Below are positions 33,971 through 42,338 of a stretch of 64,000 bases of DNA, piece after piece. This DNA comes from SAR116 cluster bacterium AG-426-I14. GTDB lineage: Bacteria > Pseudomonadota > Alphaproteobacteria > Puniceispirillales > Marisalimonadaceae. The notes below the pieces were generated by a model, which had not been told where the DNA came from, searched no databases, and saw only the letters and a list, made by a program, of their open reading frames with translations. Location of the stretch: NCBI GenBank assembly GCA_003210055.1, contig QCNS01000011.1:1-64000 (forward strand). The letters run 5' to 3'. The translations under genes and the position numbers were made by a program. Position 1 is the first letter of the stretch; every line of letters begins with the position of its first letter.

Positions 33971-34990
33971 ATGATGATACAAAAACTTAATTTATCTTCT
34001 CTCATTGTTCTGGCTATAATTTTAATTGTTATATCAATATCCTTTGCAGTATCAATAGGTTCAGTTTCAATAGAAATTAGAACAGTTTGGGGGGTGCTTA
34101 TAAATAAATTCTTTCCTGAATTTATTTCCCCCACCTGGAGCAAAGGGCACGAAGCTATTATATGGGATATCCGTTTTCCTCGTGCCTTTCTTGCTTTGAT
34201 GGTTGGTTCAGGATTAGCTATTGTTGGAGCAAGTCTTCAAGCTGTAACTAGAAATCCCCTGGCTGATCCTCACCTTTTGGGGATTTCTTCAGGTGGAGCT
34301 TTTGGAGCAATATTTGCTCTGCTTCATACAGGTTTATTTTTTGGTCTGCTTACAGTGCCTATTTTTGCTTTTTTAGGTTCATTAGTTGCAACAGTTTTTG
34401 TACTTGGAGTATCACGATTTACAGATTCAACCAGTGCAGATCGCTTAGTTCTTGTTGGAGTTGCCATTTCATTCATAGTAATGGCGGGTGCAAATATTCT
34501 TATTTTTCTAGGAGATCCAAGGGCAACTCATACTGTTGTATTTTGGATGTTGGGCGGTTTGGGGTTTGCTCAATGGGACCATCTAATCTATCCTTTAATT
34601 ATTTTATTTTTATGTGGGGGTTGGATATTTAGTCAAAAGGACAATCTTAATGCAATGACTGTTGGTGATGAAACTGCTGTAACTTTAGGTATTGATGTTC
34701 GACGCTTTAGGATTTTTATATTTATTGGATGTGCGCTTATTACGGGCGTAATGGTATCATTTTCAGGAGTGATAGGATTTGTTGGATTGATGGTTCCACA
34801 TATTGTAAGAATGATTACTGGAGGAGATTACATTCGTGTTATACCTATTTCAGCTATATTTGGGGCAATTTTATTGCTTTGGGCAGATATTGTTGCCCGA
34901 ACAATTATGTCTCCAGAGGATATGCCCATTGGTATAGTAACAGGTTTAGTTGGTGGTATATTTTTTATTTGGATGATTAAAAAAAAATGA
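33971..34990 (+). CDS. FecCD/BtuC-type ABC transporter permease
   Basis: A 339-residue permease with about ten TM helices and the FecCD hallmarks: IRFPRAFLALMVGSGLAIVG, ASLQAVTRNPLADPHLLGIS, and the late cytoplasmic coupling region FSGVIGFVGLMVPHIVR. Completes the importer with the ATPase and binding protein upstream, 29 bases after the latter. Good agreement with BtuC-like length. Confidence 0.85.
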   Translation: MMIQKLNLSSLIVLAIILIVISISFAVSIGSVSIEIRTVWGVLINKFFPEFISPTWSKGHEAIIWDIRFPRAFLALMVGSGLAIVGASLQAVTRNPLADPHLLGISSGGAFGAIFALLHTGLFFGLLTVPIFAFLGSLVATVFVLGVSRFTDSTSADRLVLVGVAISFIVMAGANILIFLGDPRATHTVVFWMLGGLGFAQWDHLIYPLIILFLCGGWIFSQKDNLNAMTVGDETAVTLGIDVRRFRIFIFIGCALITGVMVSFSGVIGFVGLMVPHIVRMITGGDYIRVIPISAIFGAILLLWADIVARTIMSPEDMPIGIVTGLVGGIFFIWMIKKK

Positions 34991-35075
34991 ATAGAAGTAA
35001 AATAAATAATAATATAATATATAACAAAATATTTTAAAAATAAATTTCAATATCTGTTAAGAAAAATGATTAAAA

Positions 35076-35252
35076 ATGAAACGTCATAAAAGTCCTTGTA
35101 TTGATGTTTGTAAATTTACTGGACCAAATAAATGGTGTTTAGGATGTGGTCGTACTAAAGAAGAAGCACAAAAGTGGAAAAAACTAAAACCATACGATAT
35201 AAAAAGACTTCAAAATTCCCTTAAAAAAAGAATGTTTTTAATAAATAATTAA
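35076..35252 (+). CDS. DUF1289 small Cys-rich protein
   Basis: A 58-residue protein with the DUF1289 pattern: SPCIDVCKFTG and WCLGCGRTKEEAQKW, four conserved cysteines likely to hold zinc or an iron-sulfur cluster, followed by a basic tail. Function of the family is unknown. It fills the spacer between the importer permease and the converging cobC gene. Confidence 0.8.
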   Translation: MKRHKSPCIDVCKFTGPNKWCLGCGRTKEEAQKWKKLKPYDIKRLQNSLKKRMFLINN

Positions 35253-35304
35253 TAAAATTTTATTATTAATTTAAAATCATTTATTTTTGTAGAATGTTTT
35301 TTAT

Positions 35305-35928
35305 TTAAATAATTTTATGATTGACATTTAAAAGCCTGTATTTTCCACCTCTATTTAAAACATCATACTTTTTAATAACTTCTAGAGAGGTAATACTTAA
35401 ATGTGATATTTCTATACCTATGGCTTTATTTGGATCAATTCCTAACATATTAGATAAAAAAGCTCTTATTGTCCCAGAATGTGCAATAATGATGATGGAA
35501 CTATGATCATAAAAATTAAGGTTTTCAATAAATGTAGACGTTCGTTTACATTGATCTAAAAAACTATCACCTCTAGGAGGACAAATTTCAGGACAAATAA
35601 ATGAGAAATTATGCTGGTTTTTAAACATCTTTAATTCATCCCAGACAACAGATATTTTTTTCCCTTCCCATTCACCAAAACTTTGTTCAGTCAATTTTTG
35701 CTCAACTATCAATTCTCTAAAATTAACATATTTTGATAGGGCTTTTGCGGTTTGAACAGCTCTTTTTAAAGGACTAACATAACAAGTGCTATCAAACGGT
35801 AAACGTGAGGCAAGACTTTTAAAGTGATCTAAGTTAATTATAGCATTAGGATTATTTTTAGGAATATAGCCATCAAATTTCTTCACTGGTGCATGACGTA
35901 TTAAAAATAATTTTAGAGTTTCTATCAA
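35305..35928 (-). CDS. cobC: Alpha-ribazole phosphatase-like histidine phosphatase
   Basis: A 207-residue histidine phosphatase with LFLIRHAPV (catalytic RH), QSFGEWEGKKISVVWDEL (typical of CobC/PGM enzymes), RGDSFLDQCKR and the distal His in IIIAHSGTIRAFL. Overlaps cobS by 4 bases and is followed by nothing on this strand. In cobalamin nucleotide-loop assembly it removes phosphate from alpha-ribazole phosphate or from adenosylcobalamin 5'-phosphate. Assignment relies on the cobT-cobS context as well as the sequence. Confidence 0.8.
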   Translation of the reverse strand: MIETLKLFLIRHAPVKKFDGYIPKNNPNAIINLDHFKSLASRLPFDSTCYVSPLKRAVQTAKALSKYVNFRELIVEQKLTEQSFGEWEGKKISVVWDELKMFKNQHNFSFICPEICPPRGDSFLDQCKRTSTFIENLNFYDHSSIIIIAHSGTIRAFLSNMLGIDPNKAIGIEISHLSITSLEVIKKYDVLNRGGKYRLLNVNHKII

Positions 35929-36710
35929 AATATAATCCTAATATAAATAATCAATCCAAATAAAAATACTAATTCACTTACAAATGCAGTAGCTCCTAAA
36001 ACATCCCCAGTAATACCACCTAATTTTTGTTGTGACATTTTACTAATAATAAAAACTACCAAAAATACTTTAGAAATACCTAACAAAACACCAAAAAATG
36101 GAAAAATAAAATATATAGGTATCAACCAAATAAAAGTTGCAACAACTAATTTTTTAATAGAAATAAATTCAATAACACTTCCAGTTTTTGAAAAAGCAGA
36201 AGTATTAGATATATTTCTTATGAAAATTATTGATAATTTTCCTGTAGCAAAGGCAAAAGAGAGAATTACTATTAGAGAATATCCTATATCGACCAAACTA
36301 ATTACTAAACCTAAACGAATTAAAAATCCTGAAATTAATGCTAATGTTCCATAAGTCCCTAATCTACTGTCATGCATGATTTCGTTAATTTTTTTTGCAG
36401 AACCTCCAGCTCCAAAACCGTCGGCCATATCGGCAAGTCCATCCTCGTGAAATGCACCAGATAAAATCAAACTAAAAGTTATTGCTATCACACAAGATAA
36501 AAATATTGGCAAATTAACAGAAATGCATATATCACCAAGCATACCAGACAAAACACCTATTAGATATCCAATTAGAGGGAAACACCAAGCAGCTTTTGTA
36601 AGATTAGGTGGTTCACTAGAAAAATAATTCCATTTAACTGGTATTCTTGTAAAAAACATTACTGCTGCAAAAAAATCTAATAGACACCTATTTTTTAAAA
36701 ATCGTTTCAT
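35925..36710 (-). CDS. cobS: Adenosylcobinamide-GDP ribazoletransferase CobS
   Basis: Integral membrane enzyme of 261 residues that joins adenosylcobinamide-GDP with alpha-ribazole (phosphate). Motifs include FTRIPVKWNYF at the N-terminus, FPLIGYLIGVLSG, GAFHEDGLADMADGFG with the metal-binding acidic cluster, MHDSRLGTYG and ITGDVLGATAFVSEL. All are diagnostic of CobS/CobV. Overlaps cobT by 4 bases and cobC by 4, so the three form one operon. Confidence 0.92.
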   Translation of the reverse strand: MKRFLKNRCLLDFFAAVMFFTRIPVKWNYFSSEPPNLTKAAWCFPLIGYLIGVLSGMLGDICISVNLPIFLSCVIAITFSLILSGAFHEDGLADMADGFGAGGSAKKINEIMHDSRLGTYGTLALISGFLIRLGLVISLVDIGYSLIVILSFAFATGKLSIIFIRNISNTSAFSKTGSVIEFISIKKLVVATFIWLIPIYFIFPFFGVLLGISKVFLVVFIISKMSQQKLGGITGDVLGATAFVSELVFLFGLIIYIRIIF

Positions 36711-37717
36711 ATCTTTATTTTATTAGTTACTTTTGCATCTTTGAAGGTGGCCATTCCATTATGAGTTGCTAAAGCTGCTTTTAAAATTAAGGTTGCAATC
36801 GCACCACCACTCCCCTCTCCAAGTCTTAATTTTAAATCTAAAATTGGATCTTTTTTAAGATATTTTAAAATTTTGGCATGACCTGGTTCTGAAGATAAAT
36901 GCGAAATTAGACAATGGTCCAATATCATTTTATCAAAAAGCGTTAAACTGGATGCGGCAGCGCTACAGATAAAGCCATCCAAAAGAATTGGAATTGACAT
37001 AAGTCTGGCAGAAATTATTGAACCAACAATAGCTGATATTTCTCTGCCACCATAACATGAGAGAATACTTAACGTATCTTTAAACTTTTTTCCATGTAAT
37101 TTAATTGCACTTTGTATTATTTGTATTTTGTTTGAAATTTGTTTTTTGTTTAAGCCTGTGCCTATACCTGTCATTTTTTTAACTGGTTCATCGAAAAGAG
37201 CACATGAAATTGCCGTTGCAGATGTGGTATTAGAAATTCCCATTTCGCCTAAAACTAATAAATCACATTTATTGGGCACTGAGTCAAAACCCAATTGCAT
37301 TGCAGAAATAACTTCTTTTTTATCCATTGCTGTATCTTCAGAGAAGTCTCTTGTAGGTGTTTCTAAATCTATTGGAATTACTGATAAAGAAATATTTGCT
37401 AAATCACATAACTGATTTATTGCTGCCCCACCACTTTCAAAATTTTTAACCATTTGAGATGTAACTTCTGCTGGATAGGCTGAAACTCCCTTACAAGATA
37501 TTCCATGATTACCCGCAAATATCAAACAATGAACATTTTCTATTGTAGGTTTTATTTTTTTTTGCCATCCTGCCATCCATATGGCATATTCTTCTAATTT
37601 ACCAAGACTTCCAGGAGGTTTAGTTAGTTCATTTTGAAGTTTTCTTGCGCCATTCGCTATTACCTCATCAAAAAGAGGTATTTTTATTTTACCCTTAAAA
37701 AAATTCTCAATGTTCAT
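36707..37717 (-). CDS. cobT: Nicotinate-nucleotide:dimethylbenzimidazole phosphoribosyltransferase CobT
   Basis: A 336-residue enzyme that activates 5,6-dimethylbenzimidazole or another lower-ligand base to alpha-ribazole phosphate. The diagnostic segments are KPPGSLGKLEEYA, FAGNHGI, AYPAEVTSQMV, LGEMGISNTTSATA and GEGSGGA near the C-terminus with the catalytic Glu. Length is normal. First gene of the cobT-cobS-cobC operon. The 111-base upstream spacer is too short for a cobalamin riboswitch and shows none of its conserved elements. Confidence 0.92.
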   Translation of the reverse strand: MNIENFFKGKIKIPLFDEVIANGARKLQNELTKPPGSLGKLEEYAIWMAGWQKKIKPTIENVHCLIFAGNHGISCKGVSAYPAEVTSQMVKNFESGGAAINQLCDLANISLSVIPIDLETPTRDFSEDTAMDKKEVISAMQLGFDSVPNKCDLLVLGEMGISNTTSATAISCALFDEPVKKMTGIGTGLNKKQISNKIQIIQSAIKLHGKKFKDTLSILSCYGGREISAIVGSIISARLMSIPILLDGFICSAAASSLTLFDKMILDHCLISHLSSEPGHAKILKYLKKDPILDLKLRLGEGSGGAIATLILKAALATHNGMATFKDAKVTNKIKI

Positions 37718-37828
37718 AATTTTATCATTTTAAAATCTTAATATCATGTTTCTCTATCTTCATAATACCCCTAGAAGTTTCTTAGTATAACACATGAATA
37801 ATTTATAACTGTAATGCTAGATTGAACA

Positions 37829-38239
37829 TTAATTAAGAAAGGACATAAGTAAAATAATTGAAAATACTAAAAGGGGGAAATATGTACAAATCATGCCTGA
37901 AATTCTCAAAAATGGATTATGTTTATAAAAAGAGAAACAAATAGCATGTGCTAATCTTCCGTATAAAAAAACGATACAAATAATAAGCAAGTAATTAAAA
38001 GATGTTTTTAACTTTGTTTCAATTATCATCAATAAAATCAAAAACAATGGAACATATTCTGAAAAGTTTCCATGCGCCCTAACATTTCTTTCTAATTTAA
38101 AGTCAGAAATTTTTTCTTCCATTTTAAAAATTAATTTCATTACAGGGCTACCTCTTAGGTAACCAATCCGAAATGATAAAAACAAATAGATTATTGTAAA
38201 AATTGATGCAAAAAAAATCGTTAATGGAATATTGTTCAT
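37829..38239 (-). CDS. MAPEG-family membrane protein
   Basis: About 136 residues from the ATG at 38239, which overlaps the stop of the upstream dehydrogenase as ATGA; a longer frame from 38263 is unlikely. Four TM helices with the MAPEG hallmark (RNVRAHGNFSEYVPLFLILL, then YGRLAHAICF). Prokaryotic members include glutathione-transferase-like proteins. Substrate unknown. Translationally coupled to the 2-hydroxyacid dehydrogenase. Confidence 0.8.
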   Translation of the reverse strand: MNNIPLTIFFASIFTIIYLFLSFRIGYLRGSPVMKLIFKMEEKISDFKLERNVRAHGNFSEYVPLFLILLMIIETKLKTSFNYLLIICIVFLYGRLAHAICFSFYKHNPFLRISGMICTYFPLLVFSIILLMSFLN

Positions 38240-39237
38240 TTTAAATAATCTAAATTTTGGCAATTACGTAAGTTATTATTCTTTATGTACTCAACAGCAG
38301 TTCTTACAGCCTTACTTCTTAAATCTTCTAAACCAGGAGGACTGTAATAAGCTGCATGAGGGGATATTGTGAACCTTCCTTTAATCCAATTTTCATTCTT
38401 CATATATGAATGAAAAATTGGATGTGATAAATCAGGTGGCTCAATTGGTAAAACATCTAATGCTGCACCCATTATTTTTTTATCTTTTAGGGCATCATAA
38501 AGATCATCTAAATTAATTATTCCACCTCTAGCAGTATTAATTAATAGCAATGAATTTTTTGCAATCGAGAATAAAGATTTATTTATCATGCCCTCTGTAA
38601 TATTATTTAAAGGACAATGAATACTAATTGTGTCTGACAACTCAAATAATTTTTCAGGTGTGTGAACTCGTTTATATCCATAGGATAATTCGGAACCATC
38701 AGGTAAAAGCGGATCATAAAAAACAACGTTCATATCAAAAGCTACTGCTCTTTTAGCGGTGGCATTTCCAATTCTACCTAATCCAAAAATTCCAAATGTT
38801 TTGTTTCTTATTCTATCAACACATGGTGCTTCTATATATCTCCAATATTTATTAGCGTCTTTTCTCATTAAGTTATCATATTGATCTAAACCTCTTCTCA
38901 TCATTAGCATTAAAGCCATAGCATGGTCAGCGACTTCGGTAGTGCCATAATCTGGAACCGTACAAACTGCGATACCTTTTTCACCAAGTTTTTTTAAATC
39001 TAGTCCATCAAAACCAACACCACCTCTAACAATTATTTTTGTATTTTTTAACTTTGACAAATATTTCATAATTGTCTTAGAACCACGATAAGTAATGATG
39101 GCATTTGCTTTATTCCAAGATTCTTCTGTAACATCATCTACATTTTTAAAAACGTCTAGAGTGACGTTATCTCCCGCAGAATTTTTTTCTAAACCTTTAT
39201 TAATCTCTGTATTTAAATCAGTAATCAATAATCTCAT
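38236..39237 (-). CDS. D-isomer-specific 2-hydroxyacid dehydrogenase
   Basis: A 333-residue NAD-dependent dehydrogenase. The nucleotide-binding loop is GLGRIGNATAKRA, followed by VVFYDP, the substrate Arg in LLINTARGG, DVLPIEPPDL with the acid and the catalytic His in ISPHAAYYSP. This is the C-terminal binding protein/phosphoglycerate dehydrogenase-like branch that reduces 2-oxoacids or oxidises D-2-hydroxyacids. Coupled to the MAPEG gene downstream. Exact substrate unknown. Confidence 0.82.
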   Translation of the reverse strand: MRLLITDLNTEINKGLEKNSAGDNVTLDVFKNVDDVTEESWNKANAIITYRGSKTIMKYLSKLKNTKIIVRGGVGFDGLDLKKLGEKGIAVCTVPDYGTTEVADHAMALMLMMRRGLDQYDNLMRKDANKYWRYIEAPCVDRIRNKTFGIFGLGRIGNATAKRAVAFDMNVVFYDPLLPDGSELSYGYKRVHTPEKLFELSDTISIHCPLNNITEGMINKSLFSIAKNSLLLINTARGGIINLDDLYDALKDKKIMGAALDVLPIEPPDLSHPIFHSYMKNENWIKGRFTISPHAAYYSPPGLEDLRSKAVRTAVEYIKNNNLRNCQNLDYLK

Positions 39238-39344
39238 ATATATCTCTATTAAATAAAACTTTACTAAGGATTATTCATATTAAATCACATAAATTCCAGT
39301 AATACTAGACAACCATAATTTAATTTAAAAAATATTTTACATAA

Positions 39345-39644
39345 TTAAATTTGCTGTATTAAGTCAATTAATTGTCTTGTTCTTAAGACTTTTCCATTCC
39401 ACTTGTTATCAAATTCTTTGATCATTTTTTGCATTTCATTACTTTCTAAAAGTTTTTTTGCTGTAGATAAATTCTCAAATTGATAGAATGCTTGATGTTC
39501 ATTTTCACCAATCCACCCTCTAAAGGCAATTTTAGATTTAAAACATTTGTGAGCTTCTGGCAAATGAAACTCCTCATACCATTTGTCAAAACTTTTTTTT
39601 AATTCGTTTGGAACTTTTGCATTCACTATTAAAAAAGCTGACAT
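39345..39644 (-). CDS. Small dimeric alpha-beta barrel-like protein
   Basis: A 99-residue soluble protein. FLIVNAKVPNELKKSFDKWYEEFHLPEAHKCF, split over a strand and helix with a conserved-looking His-Pro-Glu, and AFYQFENLSTAKKLLES suggest the EthD/ABM-type ferredoxin-like barrel. Such proteins are small monooxygenases or accessory proteins. It lies 5 bases downstream of the aldehyde dehydrogenase gene, so the two are one operon. Function is not assigned. Confidence 0.55.
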   Translation of the reverse strand: MSAFLIVNAKVPNELKKSFDKWYEEFHLPEAHKCFKSKIAFRGWIGENEHQAFYQFENLSTAKKLLESNEMQKMIKEFDNKWNGKVLRTRQLIDLIQQI

Positions 39645-39649
39645 ACTTT

Positions 39650-41125
39650 TTATCTAATTATAAATGGATTAGCTACAGAAGTGTTTTGAGAAATCCAAAC
39701 AGATTTTACCTGTAAAAACTCTTTTATAGACTCTTGTCCACTTTCACGTCCTCTTCCAGACCTTTTATAACCACCAAAAGGAGACATAAAACTGACAGCT
39801 CTATAAGTATTTACCCAAACAGTTCCAGCCTTTAACTTATCAGAAACGCGGAGGGCTCTTCCTATATTATTTGTCCAAACCCCAGCAGCTAATCCAAAAA
39901 TAATATCATTACCAATATCAATGGCTTCTTTCTCATCTTCAAATGCTATTATTGATAAAACAGGTCCAAAGACTTCTTCTTGTGCAATACGCATTTCATT
40001 TGATACATTTTTAAATATAGTGGGCTCTATAAAACGACTACCTTTTGAGCCACTACCAGTGTACGGTTTTCCACCAAGGACACATTCTGCACCTTCTGTT
40101 TTTGCAATTTCAATATAATTCATTATCTTATCAAATTGAGGCTTTGTAGTTACCGGTCCAACATGAGTATTGAAAGACATTGGATCTCCAATTTTTGCGT
40201 CACCAGCTACTTTGATAAGTTTTTCTACAAATTTATCATGAATATTTTTCTGAACTAATAGCCTTGACCCTGCAATGCATGTTTGACCTGTTGCAGCAAA
40301 AATTCCTGATATAACTCCCATTACTGCAGCATCAAAATCAGCATCCTCAAAAACGATATTTGGAGATTTTCCACCTAATTCTAAGGAAACAGGGATAATT
40401 TTTTTGGCTGCATTTTCATATATTTTTTGACCAGAAACATCTGAACCGGTAAATGCTATTTTTGCAACATCTTTATGCTCCACTAAAGGTTGACCAACCT
40501 CCACACCAAAACCTGTTACACAATTTACAACACCTTTAGGAAATCCCACCTCTTCAATAAGTTTCATAAATTCTAATGTTGAAGCTGAAGTAAATTCTGA
40601 AGGTTTTATTACTGCTGTGTTACCTGCTGCCAAAGCTGGTGCCAACTTCCAGGCCAACAATAATAAAGGTGAATTCCATGCTGTTATCATTCCGACCACA
40701 CCTAGTGGTTCATATTTTGTATAATTGAATATTCCTGGTTTATCGGATGGCAAAACCGATCCTTCTATTTTATCTGCTAATCCACCATAATAACGATACC
40801 ATTCAGCCAAATATTTTGTTTGAGCTTCCATTTCAGCAATTAACTTACCATTATCTTTAACCTCAATTTCTGCTAATCTTTTAGACTCTTTTTCAATTAA
40901 ACTTGCCAAAGAAACTAACTTCTTGCCCCGATCGGTGGCTGTTAATTCTGACCAATCATTTTCAAATGCAATTTTGGCTGCTGTAACAGCTTTATCTACA
41001 TCTTTTTCATTACCTTGTGCAACATTTGCCCAAACTTCACAAGTATATGGGTTTTCTGTTTTAAAATACTTGCCTGAACATGGTTTCTCCCATGTACCAT
41101 TAATATAATGATTAAAAGTTTCCAT
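39650..41125 (-). CDS. NAD(P)-dependent aldehyde dehydrogenase
   Basis: A 491-residue ALDH-superfamily enzyme oxidising an aldehyde to a carboxylate. Visible are the Asn region in TAWNSPLLLLAWKLAPALAAGN, the cofactor loop FTGSDVSGQ, general base Glu in SLELGGKSPNIVF, catalytic Cys in TGQTCIAGSRLLV and EEVFGPVLSI. Length is standard. A broad-specificity or betaine/phenylacetaldehyde-like member is possible; the sequence alone does not fix the substrate. Confidence 0.85.
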   Translation of the reverse strand: METFNHYINGTWEKPCSGKYFKTENPYTCEVWANVAQGNEKDVDKAVTAAKIAFENDWSELTATDRGKKLVSLASLIEKESKRLAEIEVKDNGKLIAEMEAQTKYLAEWYRYYGGLADKIEGSVLPSDKPGIFNYTKYEPLGVVGMITAWNSPLLLLAWKLAPALAAGNTAVIKPSEFTSASTLEFMKLIEEVGFPKGVVNCVTGFGVEVGQPLVEHKDVAKIAFTGSDVSGQKIYENAAKKIIPVSLELGGKSPNIVFEDADFDAAVMGVISGIFAATGQTCIAGSRLLVQKNIHDKFVEKLIKVAGDAKIGDPMSFNTHVGPVTTKPQFDKIMNYIEIAKTEGAECVLGGKPYTGSGSKGSRFIEPTIFKNVSNEMRIAQEEVFGPVLSIIAFEDEKEAIDIGNDIIFGLAAGVWTNNIGRALRVSDKLKAGTVWVNTYRAVSFMSPFGGYKRSGRGRESGQESIKEFLQVKSVWISQNTSVANPFIIR

Positions 41126-41283
41126 ATATATATTCCATCATGTTTTTTTATTTATCTTAAGAGATTAAATAAATTGATTTTCATTTCAATATTTAATAAA
41201 TAATCAACAAAATTTTCATTTAAAATAATATTAAACTTAAAACTGATGATTGATTTAATTGATTAATTCTTTAAATTAAAAAC

Positions 41284-42042
41284 ATGAAAAGAAGTTTAAA
41301 AGATAAAGTTGTTTGGATTACTGGTGCTGGTTCAGGAATTGGTCAAAATGCAGCTATAACTCTTTCAAATTTAGGTATGAAAGTAATCTTGTCAGGAAGA
41401 GACGAAAAAAAATTAGAAATTACTTCAAATCAATGTGTCAATAACACTATAATCAAACCATTAGATATTTCAGATAATGATAAGGTGGAGTCTGTATCTG
41501 AGTCCATCATAAAAGATTTTAAAAAAATTGATATTTTAATAAATTCTGCAGGAACAAATGTAGAGCATAGAGATTGGGATGTTATAAATAAAAGTGACTG
41601 GGATAATATCTTCAATACAAACGTAAATGGTTTATTTTATTGTTGCAAATCAACTTTACCTCATATGAAAAAAGAAAAAGATGGATTAATAATTAATATT
41701 TCATCATGGGCTGGTAGAGAGGTAAGCTTATTATCAGGAGTAACTTACACCTCATCTAAACATGCTGTAAATGCAATGACAGAAACAATAAATATGAAAT
41801 ATTGTAATTTTGGCATTAGGGCTTGTGCACTTTGTCCAGGTGAAGTTTCAACACCCATATTAGACAAAAGGCCAAAAAAACTATCTGAAGAACAAAAAAA
41901 CAAAATGCTTCAGCCAGATGATTTAGGCGAAACAATAGCCTTTTTATGTCAAATGCCAAAACATGTTTGTATAAATGAGTTAGTAATCAGTCCAACATGG
42001 CACAGAAGGTATATTGCAGACTTAGGAATTGAAGAACTCTAA
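41284..42042 (+). CDS. Short-chain dehydrogenase/reductase
   Basis: Classical SDR of 252 residues: GAGSGIGQNAA cofactor loop (from about residue 14), NSAG at about 88-91, ISSWAG with the catalytic Ser, and YTSSK with Tyr and Lys. The C-terminal part PDDLGETIAFLCQMPKHVCINELVI resembles NADP-dependent YdfG-like oxidoreductases. Divergent from the aldehyde dehydrogenase operon. Substrate unknown. Confidence 0.82.
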   Translation: MKRSLKDKVVWITGAGSGIGQNAAITLSNLGMKVILSGRDEKKLEITSNQCVNNTIIKPLDISDNDKVESVSESIIKDFKKIDILINSAGTNVEHRDWDVINKSDWDNIFNTNVNGLFYCCKSTLPHMKKEKDGLIINISSWAGREVSLLSGVTYTSSKHAVNAMTETINMKYCNFGIRACALCPGEVSTPILDKRPKKLSEEQKNKMLQPDDLGETIAFLCQMPKHVCINELVISPTWHRRYIADLGIEEL

Positions 42043-42089
42043 TGTTAATTTCCTAATAAGGAAGAAATATTTAGATTATAAAATAAAGT

Positions 42090-42317
42090 ATGAATCTAAA
42101 AAATAAAAAATACCTATGGTCTTTAATTCAATCTACTGGTGATTTTCTAGTTGGAAAACTCCCAAGTCATCCTAATCACCCTAAAGGAAGAAACCCCTAT
42201 GCCCACGTTGCTTTAAGAGTTAAAAATAGGTTTGGATATAGTTATAAAGATTTACCAGACGAACGTTTGCCTGAGGTCATTAAATTTCTTGATTTGATTA
42301 AACAAGAGGAAGGATAA
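42090..42317 (+). CDS. Small conserved-looking protein, function unknown
   Basis: A 75-residue soluble protein after the SDR on the same strand (47-base gap). The central part HPNHPKGRNPYAHVALRVKN, followed by FGYSYKDLPDERLPEV, is rich in residues that look constrained (His, Pro, Gly, Arg, Tyr). I believe small proteins of this kind occur in alphaproteobacteria but cannot name a family. No signal peptide or TM segment. Confidence 0.55.
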   Translation: MNLKNKKYLWSLIQSTGDFLVGKLPSHPNHPKGRNPYAHVALRVKNRFGYSYKDLPDERLPEVIKFLDLIKQEEG

Positions 42318-42338
42318 AATTTTATATCTAGAATATAA

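Noticed and set aside
37718-37828. Possible cobalamin riboswitch before cobT
   Set aside because: The spacer is too short and shows no B12-box-like element; only AT-rich sequence is seen.
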